DNA of 64,000 nt, from the NCBI RefSeq assembly GCF_036320965.1, contig NC_092271.1, forward strand, positions 291,457 to 355,456, in the 5' to 3' direction. Below are positions 14,301 to 30,500 of this stretch, in pieces. The notes under the pieces were generated by a model. The model did no database searches, was not told the DNA's origin, and was given only the letters and a program-made list of their open reading frames with translations. The position numbers and the translations under genes are program-made. Positions within the stretch are counted from its first letter, which is position 1. Each line of letters opens with the position of its first letter. Origin of the DNA: Panulirus ornatus. Taxonomy: Eukaryota > Arthropoda > Malacostraca > Decapoda > Palinuridae.

Positions 14301-17300
14301 CATGACGTACGTAGTACACTGACACCAGCATCACGACGTACGTACTACATTGATACCAGCACCACGACGTACCTACTAAACTGCCAAAGGCAGCACGACA
14401 TACGTTGTATAATGACACGAGCAATACGATGTACGCACTACACTGACACCAGCACCACGACGTATGAACTATATTGACACCAGCACCACGACGTACGTAC
14501 TACAATGACCCAACCCAAAACGTATGTCCTTTACTGACACCACTACCAAGACGTATGTAACACACTGCCACCGGCACCACGGCGGACGTACTACACTACC
14601 ACCAATATCACAACGTATGTACGACAGTGCCACCAGCACCACAAAGTACGTACTAAACTGCTACCAGCACCAAGATTTACGTACTACACTGCCACCAGCA
14701 CCACGAAGTATTTACCTCACTGCCACTAGCACCACGTCATAAGAACAACACTGCCACCAGAAGCACGAAGTACGTACTACACTGCTACCAGCACCACGAG
14801 GTACGTATTATACTGACACCAGCACCACGATGGATGTACTTCGGTGACACCAGAACTAAGACGTACGTACTACGTTGCCATCAGCACCACTACGTACGCA
14901 TTACTCTGACACCATCACCAGGAGGTAGGTACGACACTGCCACCTGCACCACAACGTATGTACTATACTGCCACCAGCACAACGACGTACGTACTACACT
15001 GCCACCCGTACTAAAACGTACGTAATACACTGCAACCAGCACCACGGCGAAAGTACTACATTGCCACTAAAACCAAGACGTACGTACTACACTGCCACTA
15101 GCGCCACGACGTACGTACTATACTGAAACCAGCACCAAGACGTATGTGCTACACTGCTGATAGCAACACGAGGTATGTAATACAATGATAAGAGTACGAC
15201 GATATACGTAATACACTGGCATTAGCACCACAACATACGTATTACACTGACACCAGCAACACGATGCACATACTATATTGCCAATAGCACCACGACGCTC
15301 GTACTAAACTGATGCCAGCACCACGACGTACTTACTACACTGCCAACGGCAACACAACGTATGTATTACACTAACATTAGAAGTAAGACGTACTTACTAC
15401 ACTGCCACCAGCACCAGGTCGTACGTACTGCATTACCGCTAAAACAACGACGTACGTATTACACTGCCACCAGCACCAAGACGTTCGTACTAAACTGACA
15501 ATAGCGCCAAGAGGTACGTAATACACTGATAGCAGCACCACAACGTACGTACTACATTGCCACCAGCACCGCGACGTACGTACGACACTGCCATCAGCAC
15601 CAAGACGTACGTACTACACTGCCAATGGCACCGCGACGTATGTACTACACTGCCACCCGCACCTCGACGTACGAATTATACCGCAAGCGCCACGACGTAT
15701 GTACTACACTGCCGCAAGCAGTACGACGTACGTACTACTCTGCCACCAGCACGACGTACGCATTACACTGACACCAGCACACCGACGTAGGTACTGCACT
15801 GATACCAGCACCACGATGTACGTACTACAGCGCCACAAGCACCACGGTGTCCGTATCATACTGACAACAGCATCAAAAGGTACATACCGCACTGCCACCA
15901 GCACCACGACGTAAGAACTGTACTGCCATTAGCACCAAGACGTATGTGCTACACAGACACCAGCAGCACGACGTACGTCCTACACTCTCACCAGCTCAAC
16001 AACGTATGCACTACACTGACACAAGCACTACGACGTATGTTCTACACTGACACCAGCATCACGAAGTATGTTCTACACTGCCACTAGCACAACAACGTAC
16101 GTACTACACTGACACCAGCATCACGACGTACGTACTACACTGATACCAGCACCACGACGTACCTACTAAACTGCCACCAGTAGCAAGACATACGTACTAT
16201 GATGACATGAACACCACGACGTACGCACTACACTGACACTAGCTCCACAACATATGGACTATATTGACACCAGCACCACGACGTACGTACTGCAATGACA
16301 CCAACCCAAAGCGTATGTCCTTTACTGACACCAGTACGACGATGTATGTAATACACTGCCACCTGCACCACGGCGGACGTACTACACTATAGCCAATATC
16401 ACAACGTATATACGACAGTGCCACCAGCACCACGACGCACGTACTACACTGCGACCGGCACAACGACTTACTTACTACATTCCCACGAGCACCACGAAGT
16501 ATTTACCTCACTGCCACCAGAAGCACGGCATAAGAACTACACTGCCATCTGCAGCACGAAGTACGTACTACACTGCTACAAGCACCACGACGTACACCAG
16601 CACCACGAGCGATGTGCGTCACTGATATCAGCACCAAGACGTACGTACTACACTGCCATTAGCACCACGACGTATATATTACACTGACACCATCACCAGG
16701 ACGTAGGTACTACATTGGCACCAGCATCACAACGTATATGCTATACTGCCACCAGCACAACGACGTACGTGCTGCACTGCCACCAGCACTAAAACGTACG
16801 TACTACACTTACACCAGCACCAAGACGTACCTACTACACTGCCACTAGCACCACTGCGTAAGTACTACACTGCCTCTAAAACCAGGACGTACGTACTACA
16901 CTGCAACCAGCGACACGACGTACGTACTGCACTGATACCATCACGAAGACGTACGTGCTACACTGCTAATAGCACCACAAGGTACGTAATACATGATAAG
17001 AGCACGACGATGTACGTACTACACTGCCACTAGCAACATGACGTACGTATTCCACAGACATCAGCAACACGATGTGCATACTCCATTCCCAATAGCACCA
17101 CGAAGCTCGCACTAAATAGCTGCCAGCACCACGACGTACTTACAACATTCCCACCAGCAACACAACGTATTTACTACACTAACATCAGGACCAAGACGTA
17201 CTTACTACACTGCCACCAGTATCATGAGATACGTACGACATTGCCGCTAAAACCTCGACGTACATACTACACCGCCACCAACACCAAGACGTACGTATTA

Positions 17301-20300
17301 AGCTTCCAATAGCACCAAGAGGTACGTAATGCACTGATAGCAGCACCACAACGTACGTACTAAACTGCCATCAGCACCACGACGTACGTACGACACTGCC
17401 ACCAGCACCACGACGTATGTACTGCACTGACACTAAAACCACAACTTATGTACTACACTGATACCAGCACCACGACTTACGAATTATAGTGCAAGCAAAA
17501 ATGAGGTATGTACTACACTTCCGCAAGCAGTACGACATACGTCCTCCACTGCTAGCACCAAGACGTATGTGCTACACTGACACGAGGAACACGACTTACC
17601 TACTCAACTCTCACCAACTCAGTAACGTACGCACTACACTGACACAAAAACTACGACGTATGTGCTACACTGACACCAGCACAACGACGTATGTTCTACA
17701 CTGGCACCAGCGCCACGATGTACGTACTGCACTGCCACCAGCACCACGACGCACGTACTACACTGACACCAGATTCACGACGTACGTACTACACTGCCAC
17801 CAGCACCACATAGTATGTACCATACGGCCACCAGCACAACGACACACTGCCACCAGCACCACAACGTATGTACAATACGGCCACCAGCACAACGACGTAC
17901 GTAATACAGTGCATTCGGCACCACGCCAGCGCCACCAGCACCACGACGCAAGTAGTACACTGCGACCAACACCACGACGTACTGACTACACTGCCACCAG
18001 CACCACGAAGTACTTACCCCTGCCACCAGCAACACGACGTAAGTACTACAAGGTTACCAGCAGCACGAAGTACGTACTACACTGCCACCAGCACCACGAG
18101 GTACGTACTGCACTGACATCAACACCAAGACGGATGTACTTCACTGACACCAGCACCAATACGTACGTCCTACACTGCCATCAGCCCCACGACGTACGCA
18201 CTACACTGGCACCATCACCGCGACGTACGTACTACACTGACATTAGCACCATGATGTACTTACTACACTGCCACCAGCACCACAACCTAAGTACTACAGT
18301 GAGATCAGCACCAAGATGTACGTACTAAACTGACCAAAACCTCAGCGTAAGTACTACACTGCCACTAAAAGCACGACGTACATACTACGCTGCCAGTAGC
18401 GCCTCGACGTACGCACTACAATGAAACCAACACTAAGAGGTGCGTACTACGCTGCTAATAACGCCACGAGGTACGTACGTACTACACTGACACCAGCACC
18501 AGAATGTACATACTACATTGTCAATAGCACCACGACGCTCGTACCTCGAGGTACGTAATCCAATGAGAAGAGCACGACGATGTACGTACTACTCTGCCAC
18601 TAGCAGCACGACATACGTATTACACTGACATCAGGAACACAACGTACGTACTACACTAACATCAGGACCAAGACGTACTTACTACACTGCCACCAGCATC
18701 ACGAGATACGTACTACATTGCCGCTAAAACCTCAACGTACGTACTACACCGCCACCAACACCAAGACGTACGTATTAAACTGCCCATAACACCAAGAGGT
18801 ACATAATGCACTGAGAGCAGCACCACAAAGTACGTACTACACTGCCACCAGCACCACGACGTACGCACGACACTGCCACCAGCACCACAACGTACGTATT
18901 ACACTTTCACTTGCACGACAACGTATGTACTACACTGACACCAGCACCACGACGTAAGAATTATACTGCAAGCACCATGACGTATTTCTACACTGCCGCA
19001 AGTGGTACGACGTACGTACTACACTGCCACCAGCAGGACGTACTCACTACATTGACACCAGCAGCACGACGTAGGTATTACATTGATAACAGCACCACGA
19101 TGTACTTACTACCGTACCACAAGCAGCACAGCGTACGTATTTTACTAACACCAGCATTAAAGGGTATGTATCACACTGCCTCCAGCACCACGACGTACGA
19201 ACTATACTGCCACTAGCACCAAGACAATGTGCTACACTGACACCAGGAGCACGACGTACGTACTACATTCTCACCAGCTCAGTAACGTACGCAGTACTCT
19301 GAAACAAGCACTACGACGTATGTACTACACTGACACCAGCACAACGACGTATGTTCTACACTGACACCAGCATCACGAAATGCGCACTGCACTTCCACCA
19401 GCACCATGGCGTACGTACTACACTGCCACAAGCAATTCCACCAGCACCACGACGTACGTACTACACTGCCACCAGCATAACGACGTAAGTACTACAGTGC
19501 ATTCGGCACCACAACATACGTACTACACTAACACTAGCACCAAGACGTACGTACTACACAGCCACCAGGACCACGGCGTAAATACTACAGTGTCACTAAA
19601 ACCACGATGTACGCATTACATTGCCAACAGCACCAAGACTTACGTACTACACTGCAAATAGCACCACGAGGTACGTAATACAATGATAGCAGCACGACGA
19701 TGTACGCACTACACTGCCACTAGCGCCACGACGTACGTACTACATTGAAACCAGTACCAAGACGTACGTGCCCTTCTGCTAATAGCACCAAAAGGTACGT
19801 AATACAGTGATAGAAGCATATAATCGTACGTACTGCACTGCCACCAACACCACTACGTACGTACTACACTGACACCAGCACCATGACGTAAATACTATAA
19901 TGATACCAGAACTACGACGTATCTACTAAACTGCCACCAGCAGCACGATGTACGTACTATAATGACACGAGCATAACGACGTACACACTGTATTGACACC
20001 AGCAAAACCACGTATAAACCACCTTGACACCAGCACCACGGCGTACGTGCTACAATGACACCAACCCAAAACGTATGTGATATACTGACACCAGCACTAC
20101 GTCGCTTGTAATTCACTGCCACCAGCACAACGACGGACGTACTACATTGCCACCAATATCACAACGTATGTGCGCCAGTGCCACCAGCACCACGACGCAT
20201 GTAGTACACTGCGACCAACACCACGACGTACTGACTACACTGCCACCAGCACCATGAAGTACTTACTCCTGCCACCAGCAACACGACGTAAGTACTACAA

Positions 20301-21130
20301 TGTTACCAACAGCACGAAGTACGTACTACACTGCCACCAGCACCACGAGGTACGTACTACACTGACACAAACACCACGACGGATGTACTTTACTGACACC
20401 AGCACCAGTACGCACGTACTACACTGCTATCAGCCCCACGACGTACGTACTACATTGACACCATCACCGCGACGTACCTACTACACTGACACCAGCATCA
20501 CGACGTACTTACAACACTGCCACCAGCACCACAACGTATGTACTATACTGCCACCGGCACAACAACGTACAAACTACACTGCCACCAGCACCACAACGTA
20601 CGTACTACAATGAGATCAGCACCAAGATGTAGATGTACGTACTAAACTGCACCAAAACCACGGCGTAAGTACTGCACTGCCACTAAAACCACGACGTACA
20701 TACTACGTTGCCAGTAGCTCCTCGACGTACGTACTACAATGAATGCAGCACCAAGTGGTACGTGCTACACTGCTAATAGCACCATGAGGTACATACCACA
20801 ATGAAAGCACCACGACGATGTACGTACTACACTGTCACATGCACCACGACGCACGTACAACACTGGCACCAGCACCCTGATGTACATACTACATTGCCAA
20901 TAGCACCACGACGCTCGTACCAAACTGATGCTAGCACCACAACGTGCTTAGTACACTGCCATCAGCAACGCAACGAACGTGCTACACTAACATCTGGAAA
21001 AAGACGTCCTTATTACACTGCCACTAGCACCACGACGTACGTACTACACTGCCACTGGCACCACGACGTATGTACTACACTGCCACCAGCACCACGACAT
21101 ACGAATTATACTGCAAGCACCATAACGTAT
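8330..21130. repeat. Long-period higher-order repeat in satellite B (~1.5-2.1 kb)
   Basis: A marker pair of variant units (gaattatactgcaag, then a unit with ctgccgcaagcagtacgac) recurs near 8331, 10087, 11633, 13690, 15666, 17483, 18958 and 21105. The spacings are about 1.5-2.1 kb. A second marker (accaatatcacaacgtatgt) follows a similar rhythm and continues to about 30056. This implies repeated amplification of blocks of about 50-70 units. Positions were read by eye and are approximate. Confidence 0.65.
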
Positions 21131-24100
21131 GTACTACATTGCCAACAGCGTAAAAACGTACGTACTACACTGACACCAGCACGACGTACTCACTACACTG
21201 GCACCCGCAGCACGACGTAGGTACTACACTGATAACAGCACCACGATGTGCCTACTACAGTAACACAAGCAGCACGGCGTACGTTCTATACTGACACCAG
21301 CATTAAAAGGTACGTATTACACTGCTACCAGCACCACAACGTACGAACTATACTGCCACTAGCACCAAGATGTAGGTGCTATACTGACACCAGCAGCACG
21401 ACGTACGTACTACACTTTCACCAGCTCAACAACGTAAGCAGTACACTGATACAAGCACTACGACGTATGTACTTAATTGACACCAGCACAACGACGCATG
21501 TTCTACAATGACACCAGCACCACGAAGTACGTACTGCACTGCCACCAGCACCACGATGTACGTACTACACTGACACCAGCATCACGAAGCATATACTGCA
21601 CTGACACCAGCACCTCTACTTTCCTACTAAACTGCCACCAGCAGCACGACATACGTACTATAACGACACGAGCACCACGAAGTATGCACTACAATGACAC
21701 TAGCACCAGGACGTATCAACGTACTACACCAGCACCATGACGTATATACTACTATGACACCAACACAAAACGTATGTGCTATATTGACACCACTGCCACG
21801 ACGTATATAATACACTGCCATCAGCATAATTACGTACGTACTACACAACCACCAATTTCAAAACGTATGTACGACAGTGCCACCAGCACAAAGAAACACG
21901 AAGTACAATGCGACCAGCACCAAGACGGATTTACTACACTGTCACTAGCACCACGAAGTACTTACCTCACTTCCACCGGCACCACGACGTAAGAACTACA
22001 CTGCCAACAGGAGCACGAAGTACGTACTACACTGCTACCAGCAGCACGACGTACGTAGTACACTGACACCGGCACCACGACGGATGTACTGCACGGACAC
22101 TAGCACCAAGACGTCCGTACTGCAATGCCATCAGCACCACGAGGTACGTACTACACTGACATCAGCACAAACACGTACGTAAGACACTGACACCAGCACC
22201 ACGACATTCGTACTACACTGCCACCAGCACCACGACATACGTACTACACTGCCACCATCACCACAACGTATGCACTATATTGCCACCAGCACAACGACGT
22301 ACGTACTACTGTGCCACCGGCAACACAACATACGTACTACACTGACACTAGTACCAAGACGTACGTACTACACAGACACCAGCACCACGGCGTAAGTACT
22401 ACAATGTCACTAAAACCACGATGTACGTATTACACTGCCACTAGTACCAAGACGTACATACTACACCACAAATTGCACCACGAGGTACGTTATACAATGA
22501 TAGCAGCACGACGACGTACGTATTACACTGCCACTAGCACCACGACGTATGCACTACACTGAAACCAGTGCCAATGCCTACGTGCTTCTCTGCTGATAGC
22601 ACCACGATGTATGTAATACAATGATAGAAGCACGACGATGTTGGTCCTACACTGCCACTAGCACCACGACGTACGTACTACACTGAAACCAGGATCAAAA
22701 CTTGCGTGCTGCACTGCCACCAGCACCACAACGTACGTACTACACTGACACAGCACCACGACGTACATACTATATTGATACCAGAACTACGACGTATCTA
22801 CTAAACTGCCACCAGCAGCACGACCTACGTGCTATAATGACACAAACATCACGACGTACGCACTACATTTACACCAGCAAAGCGACGTATGAAATACTTT
22901 GACACCAGCACCACGACGTACGTACTACAGTAATAACAACCCAAAACGTATGTGCTATACTGAGACCAGCACTACGACAAATGTAATACACTCCCCCCAG
23001 CACCACGACGGACGCATTACACTGCCACTAATATCACAACATATGTGCGCCAGTGCCACCAGCACCACGACTCACGTAGTACACTGCGACCAGCACCACG
23101 ACGTACTTACTACACTGCCACCAGCACCACGAAGTATTTACCCCTGCCACCAGGAACACGACGTACGGACTACAATGTCACCAGCAGCACGAAGTACATA
23201 CTACACTGCTACCAGCACCACGAGGTACGTACTACACTGACAACAACACCACGACGGATGTACATCACTAACAACAGCACCAATACGTAAGTACTACACT
23301 GCAATCAGCACCACGACGTACGTACTGCACTTACACCATCACCACAACGTACGTACTACACTGACACCAGCACCAGGACGTACTTACTACACTGCCGCCA
23401 GCACCACAACGTATGTACTATACTGCCACAAGCACAACAACGTACGTACTATACTGCCACCAGCACCACAACGTACGTACTACAATGACATCAGCACCAA
23501 GATGTACGTACTACACTACTAATAAAACCACGGCGTAGGTACTACACTACCACTAAATCCACGACGTACATACTACGCTGCCAGTAGCGTCTCGACGTAC
23601 GTACTACAATGAAACCAGCACCAACAGGTGCGTACTACACTGCCAATAGCACCACGAGGTACTAATACAATGATAGCACCACGACGATGTACATACTACA
23701 CTATCACTAGCACCACAACCCAAAACGCATGTGCTATACTGACGCCAGTACTACGAAGTATATAGTGCACTGCTACTAGCACCACGAAGTACGTACTACA
23801 CTACCACCAATATCAAAACGTATATACGACAGTGCCACCAGCACAAAGACGCATGAACTACACTGCGACCAGCACCACGACGTATTTACTGCACTGCCAC
23901 TACCACCACGAAGTTTTTACCTCTGCCACCAGCACCACCATGTAAGAACTACGCTGCCAACAGCAGCACAAAGTGCGTACTACACTTACCAGCAACACGA
24001 CGTACGTAGTACACTGACACCGGCACCACAATGTATGTACTAATCTGACACCAACACCAAGACATACGTACTACACAGCCACCAGAAGCACGACGTAAGT

Positions 24101-25480
24101 ACTACACTGGTATCAAAACCACGACGTACGTACTACACTGCCACCAGCATCAAGACGCACGTACTACTCTGCAAATAGCACCATGAGGTACGTAGTACAA
24201 TGATAGTACCACGACGATGCACGTACTACACTGCCACTAGCGCCACGACGTAACGTACTACACTGAAACCAGCTCCAAGACGTACGTGGTTCACTGCTAA
24301 TTGCGCCACAAAGGTACGCAATACATTGATAGAAACACGATGATGTACGTACTACACTACCACTAGAACCACGACGTACGTACTACACTGAAACCAGCAT
24401 CAAATCTACGTACTGCACTGCCTCCAGCACCACAACGTACGTACTACACTGACACCAGCACCACGACGTATATACTGTAGTGATACCAGAACCACGACGT
24501 ACCTACTAAACTGCCACCAGCAGCACGACGTACGTACTATAATGACACGAACATCACAACGTACACACTACACTGACACCAGCAAAACGACTTATGAACT
24601 ACATTGACACCAGCACAACGACGTACGTACTACAATGACACCAACCCAAAACGTACGAGCTATACAGACACCAATACTACAACGTATGTAATCCAGTGCC
24701 ACCAGCTCCATGATGGACGTACTACATTGCCACCAATATCACAACGTATGTGCGACAGTGCCACCAGCACTAAGACGCACGTAGTACACTGCGTCAAGCA
24801 CCACGATGTACTTACTACACTGCTACCAGCACCACGACGTACGTACCACACTAACACTAGCTCTACGACGGATGTTCGTCACTGACACCAGCACTAAGAC
24901 GTATGCACTACACTGCCATCAGCACCATGACGTACATACTACAATGACACTATCACCACGACGTACGTACTACACTGACATCATCACCACGACGTACATA
25001 CTATACTGCTACCAGCACCACAACGTATGTACTATACTACCACCAGCACAATGACGCACGTAATACACTGCCTCCAGCACCACAACCTACTTACTCCACT
25101 AACACCAGCACCAAGACGTACATACTACACTGCTACCATCACCACGTCGTAAGTAATACATTGCCACTGAAACCACGACGTACGTACTACACTGAAACCA
25201 GCAGGAAGACTTACTTGCTACACTGCTGATAGCACCACGTGGTACGTAATACAAAGATAGCAGCACGACGGTGTACGTACTACGCTGACAACAGCACCAC
25301 GATGTACATACTACATTGCCAATAACACTACGACGCTCGAACAAAACTGATGCCACCACCACGACGTACTTACTACACTGCCACCAGCAACACATCGTAC
25401 GTACTACACCAACATCTGGACCAAGACGTACGTACTACACTGCCACCAGCACCAAGACGTAAGCACTACACTGCCAATAG

Positions 25481-25573
25481 CACCAAGAGGTACGTAATAC
25501 ACTGATAGCAGCACCAAGAGGTACGTAATACACTGATAGCAGCACCAAGAGGTACGTAATACACTGATAGCAG
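25481..25573. repeat. Three near-identical consecutive 31 bp units
   Basis: The unit aagaggtacgtaatacactg followed by atagcagcacc occurs three times in a row without change, whereas neighbouring units differ at many positions. This indicates a very recent local amplification within satellite B. Confidence 0.85.
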
Positions 25574-27554
25574 CACCACAATGTACGCACTACACTGCCA
25601 CCAGCATCATGACGTACGTACTACACTGCCACCAACACCACGACGTACGTACTACACAGCCACTGGCACCACGACGTATGTACTACACTGCCACTAGCAC
25701 CACGACGTAAGTACTGTACTGCCCCAAGCAGTACGACGTACGTACTATACTGCCACCAGCACGACGTACGCTCTACACTAACACCAGCAGGACAAAGTAG
25801 GTACTACACTGATACAAGCACCACGATGAACTTACTGCAGTGCCACAAGCAGCAGGACGTACGTACTATACTGACACCAGCACCAAAATGCTACACTACC
25901 AACAGCACCACGACGTACGAACTATACTGCCATTAGCACGACTACGTATGTGCTACACTGACACCAGCAGCACGATGTACGTACTACACTCTCACCAGCT
26001 GAAAGATGTACGCACTAAACTGACACCAGCACTACGACGTATATACTACACTGACACCAGCACAATGACGTGTATAATACAGTGACACCAGCACCATGAA
26101 TTACATATTGCACTACCACCAGCACCACGACGTACGTACTACACTGACACCAGCACCAGGAAGTACGCACTACACTGACACCAGCACCACGACGTATGAA
26201 CACACTATACCAGCACCACGACGTACGTACTGCAAGGACACCAACCCAAAACGTACGTCCTATACTGACACCAGTGCCGCGATGTATATAATACACTGCC
26301 ACCAGCACCACGACGGACTTAAACACTACCACCTATATCAAAACGTATATACAATTGTGCCACCAGCACCAAGAAGCACGAGCTACACAGCCATCAGGAC
26401 CACGAGTTACGTACTACTACGCTGACACCATCACAACGAGGTACATAATTCACTGACACCAGCACCACGACGTACGCACTACACTGCTACTAGCACCACA
26501 ACTTATGTACTATACTGCCATCAGCTTAACGACATACGTGCTTAAGTGCCACCAGCACCACAACGTACGTACTACACTGATACCAGCACCACGACGTACG
26601 TACTACACTGCCATCAGGACCACGAGGTACGTACTACACTGACACAAGCACAACGACGTGCGTAATACACTGACAACAGGACCACGACGTACGTACTACA
26701 CTGCTATCAGGACCACAACGTATGTACTATACTGCCATCGGCACAACGACATACGTGCTAAAGTGCCACCAGCACCACAACGTACTTACTACACTGATAC
26801 CAGCACCACGACGTATTCACTACACTGCCACCGCCACCACGAAGTACTTACCTCACTGCCACAGGCACCACGACGTAAGAACTACACTGCCTCCAGCAGC
26901 ACAAAGTACGCACTACACTGCTACCAGCAGCACGACGTACGTAGTACACTGACACCAGCACCACGACGGATGTAGTACACTGACACCAGCACCAAGACGT
27001 ATGTACTACACTGCCATCAGCACCACGAGGTACGTACTACACTGACACCAGCACAATGACGTACGTAATACACTGACACCAGGGCCACGACGTACGTACT
27101 ACACTGCTACCAGGACCACAACGTATATACTATACTGCCACCAGCACAATGACATACGTGCTAAAGTGCCACCAGCACCACAACTTACGTACTACACTGG
27201 CACTAGCACCGAGACATACGTAGTTCACAGTCACCAGCACCACGACGTAAGTAATACACTGCCACTAAAACCACGACGTAGTACTACACTGCCACCAGCT
27301 TCAAGACGTACGTACTACTCTGCAAATAGCACCACAAGGTATGTAATACAAAGATAACAGAACGACGATGTACGTACTACACTACCACTAGCGTCACCAC
27401 GTACATACTACACTGAAACCAGTACCATGACGTACGTGCTTCACGGCTAATAGCACCACGAGGTACGTAATACAATGATAGAAGCACGACGATGTACGTA
27501 CTACAATGCCACTAGCACCACGACATACGTACTACACTGAAACCAGCATCACGT

Positions 27555-30500
27555 ACGTCCTGCACTGCCAACAGCACCACAACATACGCACTACACTGAC
27601 AACAACACCACAACGTACATACTGTACTGATAACAGAATTACGACGTACCTACTAAACTGCCATCAGCAGCATGACGTACGTACTATAATGACACGTGCA
27701 TCACGACTTACGCACTACACTAACACCAGCAAAACGACATATGAACTACATTGACACCAGCACAACAACGTAAGTACTACAACGACACCAACCTAAACTG
27801 TATGAGCTATACTGACACCAGTACTACGACGTATGTAATACACTGCCAACCAGCACCACGGCGGACGTACTACACTGCCACCAATATCACAACGTACGTG
27901 CAATAGTGCCACCAGCACCACGACGCACGAAGTACACTGCGACCAGCACCACGACGTACTTACTACACAGCCACAAGCACCACGAAATACCTCACTGTCA
28001 CCAGCAACACGACGTAAGGACTACAATGACACCAGCAGCACGAAGTACGTAGTACACTGCTACCAGCACCACGATGCATTTACTACACTGACACTAGCAC
28101 CATGACGGCTGTACTTCACTGACACCAGCACCAAGACATATGTACTACACTGCCATCAGCACCAAGACGTAAGTACTACAATGACACCATAACCACGACG
28201 TACGTTCTACATTGACACCAGTACCACGATGTACGTACTGCACTAGTACCAAGACGTATGTTATATACTGCCACCAGCACCACGACGTACGTACTACACT
28301 GCCACTAGCACCACGACGCATTTACTCAACTGCCACCAGCACCACGGAGTATGTACTGCAATGCCACCAGCACTACTACGTATGTACGACACTGCCACCA
28401 ACAACACAACGTACGTACTACACTGCCATCACTACGGCATCGTGCGTACTACACTGCCATCACTACGGCATCGTGCGTACGACACTGCCACCAGCATCAC
28501 GATGTACGTACTATACTGCCATTAGCACCACAACGTACGTACTACATTGCCACCAGCACCACAAAGTACGTACTACACAGCCAATCGCAACACTAAGTAC
28601 TACACTGATAGGAGCACTACAACGTACGTACTGCACAGCCACCAGCACCACGACGTACGTACTACACTGAAAACAGCACCAGGACGTACGTACTAGACTG
28701 ACACCAGCACCACGACGTAGGTACTACAGTGCCACCAGTACCACTACGTACTTAATACACTGACACCAGCATCATTAGGTAAGTACTACACTCCCGCCAA
28801 CACTACGAGGTACGTACTACACTGACATCAGCACCACGACGTTCATAATACACTGCCACCAGCAGCACGATGTACGTACTACACTGCCACCAGCACCACA
28901 GCGTATGTACTACATTGCCATCAATACCACGACGTACGTACTTTACTGCCACTAGCACCACGATGTTTATGCAACACTGACACTAACACCACGACGTATG
29001 CACTACACTGCTACCAGCACTACGATGTACGAACTACACTGCCACCAGCACCGCAACAGATGTACTATACTGCCACCGGCAGTATAGCACCATATAGCAC
29101 CATAACGTGCGTACTAAACTGCCACCAGCACAATGAGGCACTTACGATACTTCCACTAGCACCAAAACGTGCGTACTTTTGTGATACAAGCACCACAACT
29201 TACGTACTACACTGACATCATCACCACGACGTTCTTACTACTCTGATGCTAACACCACGACATACCTACTACAACGCCTCCAGCACCACGATGTAGGCAC
29301 TACACTGACTCCAGCACCACGACATAACGCCACTACACGGACACAAGCACCACGACGTTCATACTACACTGCCACCAGCAGCACAACGTACGTACTACAC
29401 TGCCACCAGCATCACAACGTACGTACTACACTGCCTCAGAGCCCCATCATAGCATCAGACGTATGTACTACACTGTTACACTGCTCTTTCAACACGACGT
29501 ACGTACTATACTGCCACTATCACAACGAAGTACGTACTACACTGACACCAGCACCACGACTATGTACTACACTGCCACCAGCACCACGAGGTACATACCA
29601 CACTGCCACCAGCACAAAGACGTACTATTGTACAGCATCACGACGTAACATATTACACTGCCACCAGCAGTAAACGTATGTACTATACTGCCACTAGGAC
29701 ACCGACTATGTACTACATAGCCACCAGCACCAGACTACGTACTGCACTGCAACAGCACCACAACATACGCACTACACTGACAACAACACCACAACGTACA
29801 TACTGTACTGAAACAAAATTACGACGTACTACTAAACTGCCACACAGCATGACGTACGTACTATAATGACACTGCATCACGACTACGCACTACACTAACA
29901 CCAGCAAAACGACATATGAACTACATTGACACCAGCACACAACGTAAGTACTACAACGACACCAACCTAAACTCGTATGACTAACTGACACCAGTACTAC
30001 GACGTATGTAATACACTGCCACCAGCACCACGGCGGACGTACTACACTGCCACCAATATCACAACGTACGTGCAATAGTGCCACCAGCACCACGACGCAC
30101 GAATACACTGCGACCAGCACCACGACGTACTTACTACACAGCCACAAGCACCACGAAATACCTCACTGTCACCACAACACGACGTAAGGACTACAATGAC
30201 ACCAGCAGCACGAAGTACGTAGTACAACTGCTACCAGCACCACGATGCATTACTACACTGACACTAGCACCATGACGACTGTACTTCACTGACACCAGCA
30301 CCAAGACATATGTACTACACTGCCATCAGCACCAAGACGTAAGTACTACAATGACACCATAACCACGACGTACGTTCTACATTGACACCAGTACCACGAT
30401 GTACGTACTGCACTAGTACCAAGACGTATGTTATATACTGCCACCAGCACCACGACGTACGTACTACACTGCCACTAGCACCACGACGCATTTACTCAAC